Positions 36,495 to 43,672 of a stretch of DNA of 59,831 bases are shown here, in pieces. The first letter of the stretch is position 1, and the number at the start of each line of letters is the position of its first letter. Under the pieces are notes generated by a model. The model was not told the DNA's origin, made no database searches, and was given only the letters and a program-made list of their open reading frames with translations. The stretch spans positions 1-59,831 of the forward strand of contig CAZRHH010000014.1 of the NCBI GenBank assembly GCA_964599885.1, written 5' to 3'. The stretch comes from CAZRHH01 sp964599885 (GTDB lineage Bacteria; Chloroflexota; Dehalococcoidia; DSTF01; JACRBR01). Both the position numbers and the translations under genes were made by a program.

Positions 36495-36550
36495 ATCCTA
36501 ACCGTCGTCTAGTTGAGAAGGCGTTGAGCGACGGTTGAGCGCCTGTCGAA
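36495..36550 (-). promoter_or_regulatory. Array D: 11-bp direct repeats and -10 of the assembly operon
   Basis: Three perfect GTTGAG units at 36512, 36523 and 36534 and GTCGAA at 36545 have an exact 11-bp period. On the minus strand the last CTCAAC is followed after 11 bp by TAGGAT (36500-36495). The ATG of the Wzz-type gene lies about 75 bp further. Confidence 0.8.
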
Positions 36551-36567
36551 CTTGTCGTGCGCGAGAT

Positions 36568-37248
36568 TCAATAGGCGCCGCGCGTGGATACGACCGCCGG
36601 TATGGTCTTGAGCAGCAGCACGACATCATGGCTGAACGACCATGTGGCGATGTACTCGAGGTCAAGATCCACCATCTCGTCGAAGGTGAGCGTGCTGCGG
36701 CCGCTTACCTGCCACAGGCCCGTCATGCCGGGCCTTGTCGCCAGCCGGCCAAGCTGGTGACGGCTGTAGATCTGAACTTCGCGCGGAAGCGGCGGGCGCG
36801 GGCCGACGAGGCTCATTTCGCCCCGGAGCACGTTGATCAGCTGTGGTACTTCGTCGATGCTCGTCTTGCGCAGCCACCGGCCGACGCGCGTCATGCGCGG
36901 GTCGCTGCGCATCTTGAAGAGCGGGCCGTCATGTTCGTTGTGCTGCGCCAGTTCGGCCACCATTTCGTCGGCGCGGTCGACCATGGTGCGGAACTTGCAG
37001 ACGCGGAAGAGGCGGCCGTACCTGCCGACCCGCCACTGGCGCAGGAGCACCGGTCCCCGTGAATCAAACCGAATGATCGCCACGATGAGCAGCGACGGGA
37101 CGGCGAGCAGCATCAGCAACGCGGTCGCGACGACGATGTCCAGCGCTCGCTTGCACCGGAGCTGGAGGTGCTTTTCATGCGCAGCTGGCGTTTCCAGCAG
37201 TTCCTGTAGTCGCAGGTCGAGTTCTAGTTCCCGATTGACGATCGCCAC
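36568..37248 (-). CDS. Initiating phosphosugar transferase (PHPT family, WbaP/WcaJ-like)
   Basis: Starts repeat-unit synthesis by moving a sugar-1-phosphate to undecaprenyl phosphate. The protein has 226 residues: one membrane re-entrant helix (about 34-60), then the catalytic domain with RVCKFRTMVDRAD, KTSIDEVPQLINVLRGEMSLVG-like and PRPPLPRE, and RPGMTGLWQVSGRS, all standard for the family. It lacks the N-terminal four-helix domain, so it is the short monotopic type. The GTG at 37248 is used. Array E lies upstream, partly inside the end of the response regulator gene. Confidence 0.92.
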   Translation of the reverse strand: MAIVNRELELDLRLQELLETPAAHEKHLQLRCKRALDIVVATALLMLLAVPSLLIVAIIRFDSRGPVLLRQWRVGRYGRLFRVCKFRTMVDRADEMVAELAQHNEHDGPLFKMRSDPRMTRVGRWLRKTSIDEVPQLINVLRGEMSLVGPRPPLPREVQIYSRHQLGRLATRPGMTGLWQVSGRSTLTFDEMVDLDLEYIATWSFSHDVVLLLKTIPAVVSTRGAY

Positions 37249-37312
37249 AAGAGTATCCCCACCGTGATTAGCAACGCACCGATGCGCGCCGTGCGGGAAG
37301 GCGCCGTAGCTC

Positions 37313-37367
37313 TTTGTAGGCGATGTTCGTTAAGCGAGGGTTGAGTCGCCGTTCAGGACGCGTTGGA
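37313..37367 (-). promoter_or_regulatory. Array E: 11-bp direct repeats and -10 of the initiating transferase gene
   Basis: Plus-strand units start at 37329 (GTTAAG), 37340 (GTTGAG), 37351 (GTTCAG) and 37362 (GTTGGA). On the minus strand CTTAAC is followed after 10 bp by TACAAA (37318-37313). The outer two units lie within the last codons of the response regulator gene. Confidence 0.75.
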
Positions 37368-38063
37368 TCGAGCGGTTGTTTCGGCGTACGCGCCATCGGA
37401 CTCGAGAAGCTGGTAGCCGACGTTCGGTATCGCGGTGATCGCCAGAGTGCTTCCGGCGTTGGCGAGCTTTTGGCGGATGTGTGAGATGTGTGTCTTCAGC
37501 ACGTTCCCATCGCCACCGTCATCGCGCCATACGAATCGCAGCAGCCGTTCGGTCGATGTGACGCGTTGGAAGTGCGATGCCAGGCAATAGAGAATGCGGA
37601 ACTCCAGCCGTGTCAGGCTGAGCGCTGCTCCATCGCATGCGACGCTCCACGTGTCCGGGTCGATCGTCAGGCTGCCGACCTGGACTTCGCTCGTCGTTTG
37701 CGCGCTGCCAGCCCGCCGCGTCACCGCCTGGAGCCGCAGCCCGAGCTCGCGGAACGAGAACGGCTTGTTCAGGAAATCGTCGGCGCCGGCGGTGAAAGCC
37801 TGCACCATGGCGGGTTCGTCGGAGCGCCCTGTCAGCATGATGACGGGCGTTTCGGCTTGTTCGCGAATACGCGCCAGCACCTCGAGCCCGTCCGGCTCGG
37901 GGAGGCAGATGTCCAGCAGTACGACGTCGGGTCGTTCCTCCCGAAAGCTTTCGAGCGCCTGGGCGCCCGAGTAGGCGAGATGCACCGTGAACCCTTGTCG
38001 CCGCAATGCGAATGCCGTCACGTCGCTCAGGTCGAGGTCGTCTTCGGCTAACAGAATCCTCAA
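37353..38063 (-). CDS. OmpR/PhoB-family response regulator
   Basis: A DNA-binding regulator of 236 residues. The receiver has the acidic pocket AEDD, the phospho-acceptor Asp in VVLLDICLP, the Thr in MLTGRS and the Lys in NKPFS, so it should be phosphorylatable. The C-terminal winged helix includes FRILYCLAS, the recognition segment GNVLKTHISHIRQKL and the wing PNVGYQLL. The start is TTG 38063, with AGGA about seven bases upstream; no ATG precedes the receiver. It is preceded by three repeat units (array F), so it may control its own synthesis. It is a prime candidate for binding the repeat family. Confidence 0.92.
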   Translation of the reverse strand: MRILLAEDDLDLSDVTAFALRRQGFTVHLAYSGAQALESFREERPDVVLLDICLPEPDGLEVLARIREQAETPVIMLTGRSDEPAMVQAFTAGADDFLNKPFSFRELGLRLQAVTRRAGSAQTTSEVQVGSLTIDPDTWSVACDGAALSLTRLEFRILYCLASHFQRVTSTERLLRFVWRDDGGDGNVLKTHISHIRQKLANAGSTLAITAIPNVGYQLLESDGAYAETTARSNAS

Positions 38064-38133
38064 TGCGCGTTCCTCTCCTCTGGATGCCGCGTGCCCGGCA
38101 GACTGCACTGCAATGCAGCATGCCACGCGCAGG

Positions 38134-38161
38134 GTGAAGCGCAGGTTGAGACGCGGTGGAA
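38134..38161 (-). promoter_or_regulatory. Array F: three 11-bp repeat units upstream of the regulator gene
   Basis: GTGAAG (38134), GTTGAG (38145) and GTGGAA (38156) on the plus strand have an exact 11-bp period and lie about 70 bp from the TTG start at 38063, in the same orientation as arrays A-E. No good -10 is visible at the expected place. Confidence 0.5.
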
Positions 38162-38229
38162 CATCGCGGGAATCCCGCGCAGGACGCCATCCCGTTCGTA
38201 CAGATGACACATACCCGTCCGTCGCATGT

Positions 38230-38949
38230 TCACGCGAGCTTTCCGTGCGCGAGCGCGCGATCCTCGCTGAATCCCTGCAGGCGGTAGCCAAGCCCGGCCA
38301 CGGTCTGCAGGTACGAGGGGTTCGCGGGATCCGTCTCGATCTTTCGCCGCAGGTTGCGGATGTGACTCTTCGTGATGGAGCCGCTTTCGATGGCCTGGTA
38401 GCCCCAGACGCGGCGGGCGAGTTCTTGATGCGACACCACTTCGCCCGGGCGCATCGCGAGTTCGTGCAGCAGGCGGAATTCGATTTTGGTCAGACTGAGC
38501 GTGCGGCCGGCGACGGTGACGCGTTGCAGGCCGATGTCGAGCGAGATATCGCCGAGTTCGAGGACGCGGGCGCGGGCGCCGGCGGAATCGAGGTGTGAAC
38601 GTCGCAGCACCGCCTCGACGCGAGCGACGAGCTGCGTCGGGCTAAACGGCTTGGTGACGTAGTCGTCGGCACCGAGCCTGAGGCCGCGCACGATGTCTGA
38701 GTCGTCTGAGTTGGCCGTGAGCATGATCACCGGCGTGGTGGATGTCGTGCGAATCTGCTGCAGCACGCCCCAGCCATCGATGCGGGGCAGGTTAACGTCG
38801 AGCAGGATGAGGTTGGGCTGCTTGGCCCTGATGAGCTTCATCGCGGCGAGCCCGTCGTACGATGCGATCACGTCGTAGTTGGCGCGCTTGAGCGTGTAGG
38901 CGATGATGTCGGCCAGGTCGTGGTCATCTTCGACTAACAGGATGGTCAT
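38230..38949 (-). CDS. OmpR/PhoB-family response regulator
   Basis: A regulator of 239 residues with an intact receiver (VEDD pocket, Asp in LILLDVNLP, Thr in MLTANS, Lys in TKPFS) and a winged helix (FRLLHELAM, SGSITKSHIRNLRRKI, TVAGLGYRLQ). The ATG overlaps the stop of the LuxR-type gene by four bases (ATGA), so the two are made together. It is a second candidate for the 11-bp repeat promoters. It is separate from the next regulator by 166 bp containing array F. Confidence 0.92.
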   Translation of the reverse strand: MTILLVEDDHDLADIIAYTLKRANYDVIASYDGLAAMKLIRAKQPNLILLDVNLPRIDGWGVLQQIRTTSTTPVIMLTANSDDSDIVRGLRLGADDYVTKPFSPTQLVARVEAVLRRSHLDSAGARARVLELGDISLDIGLQRVTVAGRTLSLTKIEFRLLHELAMRPGEVVSHQELARRVWGYQAIESGSITKSHIRNLRRKIETDPANPSYLQTVAGLGYRLQGFSEDRALAHGKLA

Positions 38950-39677
38950 GACGCTGTCCGCTCCCTGGTGATCGCCTGGTCTGTTGCGCCGTTGCTGTGT
39001 TGCCCGTCCATACTCGGCTGCACGAGACCGTTCTTGAGCGCCCACGTTGCAGCCTGCACCCGGTTCTGGACGTGCAGCTTCTGCATCAGGCTTCGGACAT
39101 GCGCGCGAACCGTGTGTATTGAGATGAACATGCTCTCCGCTATCTTCCGGTTCGACTCGCCCTTGGCGAGCCGCGACAGTACTTCCAGTTCGCGATCGCT
39201 GAGGTCCGAGTTCCGTACTCCCTGCCGGCTGGCCCTGCGCGGACCCTCGGTGCTGGAAGCTACGTACTCAACAACGAGGCGGCTTGCCAAACGTTTCGAG
39301 ATGGTGATTTCGCCGTTGAGGACCTCGCGGATAGATTCCGTCAGGCGCGCGCCATCGGCATTCTTGTCGATGATGCCGCGGACGCCGAGCGCCAGGGCAT
39401 CGAGGAGCCGTTCGTCGTCGTCTGCCAGATTCAGCAGGATGACGGGAATCGGCGCAAGATCGGCGTAGATCTCGCGCACCATCGGCGAGACGGCGCTGGC
39501 AGCGTTATCGACGGTCATCAGCACGATGCTGGCGCCGGCCGCACGCGCTTCTGCGCCGACGCGACGGCTGACAATCGTCTCGGCAGCCACGTCGACGCCG
39601 CTCTGGCGACGCAGCAGCGAGCCCAGCGCGTGCCGAACGAGTCCATGGTCGCATGCGAGTAGCACGCTAAGAGGCAT
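38946..39677 (-). CDS. LuxR/NarL-type regulator with a degenerate receiver
   Basis: A protein of 243 residues. The N-terminal receiver fold is recognisable (PLSVLLACDHGLVRHALGSL, VRGIIDKNADGARL), but the phospho-acceptor position is Thr55 in IVLMTVDNA and only one acidic pocket residue remains. The C-terminal HTH is intact (DLSDRELEVLSRLAKGESN, ISIHTVRAHVRSLMQKL). It should bind DNA independently of phosphorylation or respond to another input. A small hairpin at 39687-39702 overlaps its probable ribosome-binding site. It is the first gene of a two-gene operon with the OmpR-type regulator. Confidence 0.88.
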   Translation of the reverse strand: MPLSVLLACDHGLVRHALGSLLRRQSGVDVAAETIVSRRVGAEARAAGASIVLMTVDNAASAVSPMVREIYADLAPIPVILLNLADDDERLLDALALGVRGIIDKNADGARLTESIREVLNGEITISKRLASRLVVEYVASSTEGPRRASRQGVRNSDLSDRELEVLSRLAKGESNRKIAESMFISIHTVRAHVRSLMQKLHVQNRVQAATWALKNGLVQPSMDGQHSNGATDQAITRERTAS

Positions 39678-40364
39678 GACGTGGCCTTACCCTTTCAGGT
39701 AACGTCCGACCGTAACTGCAGCGCCGAACGGAGGCGCTGATTCTGGGGATAGGGTGACGAAGCGCCGGAAGGATTCGTCAATCACCAAGAGAGTTGCGCC
39801 CGGCCACCCACCGGAACGCGACGACTTGGCGCTTGATCCACGGTCCCCGTGTACCGACGGAGACCATCCTTACCGTGCCGCGGAGCCAATGTGATGCGGA
39901 TTTTCCCGCACCCGTAAGACTGTCATGACTTAGTTACCATAGCCCCATAACACTGTCAACGGTTGCCATGTGACGATTTGTCAACCGTGCTCCAATCTTG
40001 AAGCTAATTCGGCGCTTGACTTGACAGAAGGTTGCACCGTTCGGCGGACCAACATCGCGAAGTGAATCGCGCTTCCAGCGGATCCTCGCAACCCCACTCG
40101 ATACACGATCGGCCTAGTCCGATAGGACGATCGACGCTCGTCCGATCGCCTGATAGTGCATCGTGACGTACGGCCGTTATGGCGAGGAAAACTTAGCCTG
40201 TTGGCGATTCAGACCGCCCGCGGACGGCCGATGCAGCGCCGTTCGGACTCGACGTAACATACTCGCATCCACCGAGTTGTAAGTGCTGCGCTCGCAAAGC
40301 AGAGGGCTCCTCCTGGGCGAACGCAGCGGCCGACGTCACCCTGTCAGCCTGCCGACGGACACAA
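39678..40364. other. 687-bp divergent regulatory region
   Basis: The largest non-coding gap, between the LuxR-type gene (minus) and the degenerate receiver gene (plus). Its centre (about 39880-40030) is poorer in GC than the surroundings. It holds TTGACA-like hexamers, including GTTGACA read on the minus strand at 39986-39954 (two copies) and CTTGACTTGACA at about 40014. A 5-bp stem 39687-39702 overlaps the minus-strand ribosome site; CAGCGCC/GGCGCTG at about 39719-39739 is a second stem. Alternative hairpins lie at 40107-40148. No 11-bp array of the EPS type was found here. Confidence 0.55.
40107..40148 (+). promoter_or_regulatory. Two mutually exclusive hairpins in the leader of the receiver operon
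   Basis: ATCGG (40107-40111) can pair with CCGAT (40119-40123). Alternatively CGAT-N-GGACGA (40120-40130) can pair with TCGTCC-N-ATCG (40138-40148). The two stems share bases 40120-40123, as in attenuators. No T-tract follows. Confidence 0.4.
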
Positions 40365-40721
40365 ATGAAGAAGCTCCAGGCGGTCATCCTGCACCGGCAT
40401 CTGCTGTTTCGTGATCTCATCGAACTCGAACTTCGCGAGCTTGGTCCGATCGAGATCGCCGGCTCCACCCACGACCCCGACGGCGCGCTTGAGCTGGTAC
40501 TGAAACAGCGCAGCGGCGCGCTCGTTATCGAATCGACGGAAGGTTTCATCGACAGGCGCGAGATGTTGCGCCTGTTTAGCCGCGCAGCGGAGGAGATCCC
40601 GCGATTCATCTTGATTTCGGCGAACCTCGCGACCTCGGAGATCGAGGTGTTACAGGACAGTGTCTCCCAGGGGCCGCATCTCGCCGGGATCGGGCCGCTG
40701 ATTCACGGGGTGACATCATGA
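40365..40721 (+). CDS. Stand-alone degenerate receiver domain
   Basis: A protein of 118 residues that aligns by pattern with NarL-type receivers: LQAVILHRHLLFRDLIELEL takes the place of the VLIADDHPLFREGL start, and GALVIE takes that of VVLLD. The pocket acids are replaced by His-Arg, and the phospho-acceptor by Glu56, a change that can mimic phosphorylation. It has no output domain. Its stop overlaps the ATG of the WecG/TagA gene by four bases, and a histidine kinase follows, so it may act as a partner or adaptor protein of that kinase or of the glycosyltransferase. Confidence 0.7.
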   Translation: MKKLQAVILHRHLLFRDLIELELRELGPIEIAGSTHDPDGALELVLKQRSGALVIESTEGFIDRREMLRLFSRAAEEIPRFILISANLATSEIEVLQDSVSQGPHLAGIGPLIHGVTS

Positions 40722-41542
40722 CGCTCGTGGCTGCTATGAGCGCGATGCCAGGCCGGACCAGCGGACAGCGAGAGCGCGTGCCCATCCTCGGGATGCAGAT
40801 CGATCGTCTTGATCGACCGGCCGTTGCTCAGCGCATCGACAGTTTCGTTCGTGATGGTGGCGCTCACCAGATTCTGACGGTGAACCTCGACTTCCTGGCG
40901 ATCGGAGCGCGCGACGAGCGCTTTCGTCGCGTCATCAACGCCGCAGACCTGGTCGTGCCAGACGGCGTACCGGTGCTGTGGGCGGCGCGCTACCTCGGTT
41001 CGTCGCTGGGCGACCGCGTTACCGGGCCTGACCTGATCGAGATGGCGGTCAGCCACTCGCAACTGCACGGCTCGAGTGTGTTCTTTTTGGGCGCGGCGCC
41101 TGGCGTTGCGGCTACCGCGGCGGAGCGACTGCGCGAGCTGCATGGCGACTTCCAGCTGGCGGGCACGTACGTGCCACCGTTTGGCCCGCTCGACGGAGCT
41201 GAGGACGAACGCATCCGCAGGAGCATCAGCGATGCGCGGCCGGACTTCCTGTTCGTCGCGTTTGGCTGCCCGAAGCAGGACTTCTGGATCAGCGAGCACG
41301 CCGATCTCGGCGTGCCGGTGGCTGCCGGCATCGGCGGATCGCTCGATTTCCTGGCCGGCACGACAAAGCGGGCGCCGGCGTGGGCGCAGAAGAGCGGTCT
41401 CGAATGGACATACCGGTTGCGACAGGAGCCGCGCCGGCTGGCGAAACGCTACCTGGTGGATGACGTTCAGGTAGTGGGCAAGGTGCTCCTTTCACGGTTC
41501 CGAAGGCGGCATGAGGCCACTTTCACGGGAGATGGGGGATGA
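40718..41542 (+). CDS. WecG/TagA/CpsF-family glycosyltransferase (GT26)
   Basis: A protein of 274 residues that should transfer N-acetylmannosamine, its uronic acid or glucose to a lipid-linked sugar in the second step of polymer synthesis. The family motif TVNLDFL (usually T-x-N-x-[DE]-x-x) near residue 54, ADLVVPDGVPVLWAAR, VFFLGAAPG and FVAFGCPKQDFWI followed by GIGGSLDFLAG are all present. A basic C-terminal region (RRLAKRYLVDD) probably binds the membrane. It is sandwiched between signalling genes with ATGA overlaps on both sides. Confidence 0.92.
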   Translation: MTLVAAMSAMPGRTSGQRERVPILGMQIDRLDRPAVAQRIDSFVRDGGAHQILTVNLDFLAIGARDERFRRVINAADLVVPDGVPVLWAARYLGSSLGDRVTGPDLIEMAVSHSQLHGSSVFFLGAAPGVAATAAERLRELHGDFQLAGTYVPPFGPLDGAEDERIRRSISDARPDFLFVAFGCPKQDFWISEHADLGVPVAAGIGGSLDFLAGTTKRAPAWAQKSGLEWTYRLRQEPRRLAKRYLVDDVQVVGKVLLSRFRRRHEATFTGDGG

Positions 41543-42297
41543 CGACGTACGCAGCGGCCCGCGTGGCAGCGGCCATGCCGGCGACACGCGACACAGAACC
41601 GGCCGCGCCGTCGCACGATTCAGCACCGGCCGCGACTCTTGAGCTGCTTTCGAGCATCGCACACGAATTGCGGACGCCGCTCGCCGCTCTCACCGCTTCG
41701 TCCGAGATGCTGGGCGATGCCGAGGGCGAGGATCAGGCGCGATTCACGGCGATTATTCAGCGCCAGGCGCAGCGCCTCAACGTCATCGTTGAAGGATTGC
41801 TGGCCGCCTATGGCGCGTCACGAGGCACCTTCCGGCGCGTGCGCGACATCATCGACATGGCGGACCTGATCGGTGAACTGCGCGATGAGCAGGCGTCGCT
41901 CTTCCCGAAGCATCGCTTCGTGATCGATGTCGAGCCGGGCCGGCGCGTATCCGCCGATCGGCGGCTGCTCGGCATGGTGATCGTCAACCTGCTCTCCAAC
42001 GCGTGCAAGTACTCGCCGCCGGAAACCACCGTCGGCATTGAATGCAAGAGCCAACACGGCGCGATGCGCATCGCCGTCCGCGACGAGGGTCCGGGCGTAC
42101 CGGAGTACTTGCGCAAGCGGATCTTCAGCGCTGGCGAGCGCGGCACGATGACGGATGAGTCGGGCTGCGGCCTGGGGCTGTTCATCGCGCAGAGCCTGTG
42201 CGACGCAATCGGCGCGGAATTAACGCTGGATGACAGTGACGGCACGCCGGGCGCGTGCTTCGTTGTGACGGTGCCCGATCGGGCAGGGGAGGACTAA
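41539..42297 (+). CDS. Soluble sensor-less histidine kinase
   Basis: A protein of 252 residues with no membrane segment and no recognisable sensor domain. About 30 variable residues precede the dimerisation domain with the phospho-acceptor His in SSIAHELRTPLAAL. The ATPase domain has the N box IVNLLSNACKYSP, G1 VRDEGPGVP and G2 GCGLGLFIAQSL. Input must come from a partner protein, and the degenerate receiver in the same operon is an obvious candidate. Likely output is one of the OmpR-type regulators at 37353 or 38230. Confidence 0.92.
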   Translation: MTTYAAARVAAAMPATRDTEPAAPSHDSAPAATLELLSSIAHELRTPLAALTASSEMLGDAEGEDQARFTAIIQRQAQRLNVIVEGLLAAYGASRGTFRRVRDIIDMADLIGELRDEQASLFPKHRFVIDVEPGRRVSADRRLLGMVIVNLLSNACKYSPPETTVGIECKSQHGAMRIAVRDEGPGVPEYLRKRIFSAGERGTMTDESGCGLGLFIAQSLCDAIGAELTLDDSDGTPGACFVVTVPDRAGED

Positions 42298-42300
42298 ACG

Positions 42301-43671
42301 ATGGATAGCAAACGCATTAGCGTGATTGGTACGGGCTACGTTGGGCTCGTGTACGCGGTCTGCATGTCGGAGCTCGGGCACAACGTGACGGCGATCGACA
42401 TCGACGCAGCAAAGATCGCAAGTTTGTCCGAAGGGCTGTGTCCGATCTACGAACCAGGACTCGATGACCTGCTGAAGAAGAACCTCAACGCCGGCCGCTT
42501 ACGCTTCACAACCGCGTACGATGTCGCCGACGCGGAGTTCATCTTCCTGGCCGTGAGCACGCCATCGACGCCGGAGGGCGCGGCGGACTTGCGGCACGTG
42601 CGCGAGGCGGTCGCGAGCATCGCCGCGAACACGAACGGCGCGCACCCGATCATCATCAACAAGAGCACGTCGCCGGTCGGTACGGGCGAGACGCTCGACC
42701 ACATCTTGCGCAACGGAAACGGCAGCGCGGGTTCGAGCGAATTTACGATCGTCTCGAACCCGGAGTTCCTGCGTGAAGGGTGCGCGGTCGAGGACTTCTT
42801 TCACCCAGACCGCATTGTGCTTGGCGCGAAGGACGCGGCCGCCGCGCAGGCGGTCGCGGAGTTGTATGCGCCGCTCGATGCGCAGGTCGTCTTTACCGAC
42901 GTGAAGACTGCGGAGATGATCAAGTACGCCTCGAACGCGTTCCTCGCGACGAAGATCTCGTTCGTCAACGAGATCGCATCGATCTGCGAAGGCGTCGGCG
43001 CGAACGTGACGGACGTCGCGCGCGCAATGGGGCTCGACGAGCGTATCGGTTCGAAGTTCTTGCAGCCGGGGCTGGGGTTCGGTGGCAGTTGCTTGCCGAA
43101 GGACGTGCGCGCGCTGGCGTATCTCGCCACCGTGTACGGCGCGCACCCGCAGATGCTGAATGCGGTGCTGCAGATTAACGCGGCGCAACGGCGGCGCGTC
43201 ATCCGGTTGCTGCGCGATGCGCTGGGATCGCTTGAGGATCGCGTAATCACGATGCTCGGGCTTGCATTCAAGCCGGGTACAGACGACATCCGCGAGGCGC
43301 CATCCGTCGACCTGACGCGCTTGCTGATCAACGAAGGCGCGGTCGTGCGAGCGTACGATCCGGTCGCGATGAAGCCGTTCCGCGGCGTCTTCCCGGATGT
43401 CGCGCTGTACGACGATCCGCTGGTGGCAGCGCGCGGCGCCGACGCGGTACTGATCGTGACGGAGTGGCCGGAGTTCGCCGAGATGGATCTTCGGGCGCTG
43501 CGCGGCGCGATGGCGACGCCGCTGATCGGCGATTGCCGCAACGTGCTCGACAGGCAGGCGGCACACGATGCAGGTTTCGCGTACTTTGGCGTCGGCAGCG
43601 GACTGACGAATCAGCGGCATCTGGCTACGCAAGCGGCGAGCCGGCAGGAAGCGGAGAAGGTGCGCGTCTAA
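42301..43671 (+). CDS. ugd: UDP-glucose 6-dehydrogenase
   Basis: Oxidises UDP-glucose to UDP-glucuronate with two NAD+. The protein has 456 residues. The NAD site VIGTGYVGLV is at 8-17, STSPVGTGE follows, and Lys/Asn residues are in EMIKYASNAFLATK. The catalytic Cys264 is in GFGGSCLPKD, then come KPGTDDIREAPS and the C-terminal UDP-binding domain. It is three bases downstream of the kinase and one base upstream of the decarboxylase. The GDP-mannose dehydrogenase alternative is less likely because of the next gene. Confidence 0.92.
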   Translation: MDSKRISVIGTGYVGLVYAVCMSELGHNVTAIDIDAAKIASLSEGLCPIYEPGLDDLLKKNLNAGRLRFTTAYDVADAEFIFLAVSTPSTPEGAADLRHVREAVASIAANTNGAHPIIINKSTSPVGTGETLDHILRNGNGSAGSSEFTIVSNPEFLREGCAVEDFFHPDRIVLGAKDAAAAQAVAELYAPLDAQVVFTDVKTAEMIKYASNAFLATKISFVNEIASICEGVGANVTDVARAMGLDERIGSKFLQPGLGFGGSCLPKDVRALAYLATVYGAHPQMLNAVLQINAAQRRRVIRLLRDALGSLEDRVITMLGLAFKPGTDDIREAPSVDLTRLLINEGAVVRAYDPVAMKPFRGVFPDVALYDDPLVAARGADAVLIVTEWPEFAEMDLRALRGAMATPLIGDCRNVLDRQAAHDAGFAYFGVGSGLTNQRHLATQAASRQEAEKVRV

Positions 43672-43672
43672 G

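Noticed and set aside
39955..39985. An 11-bp EPS-type array upstream of the signalling operon
   Set aside because: Two GTCAAC copies occur, but 25 bp apart and without a -10 at the proper distance, so they do not fit the family.
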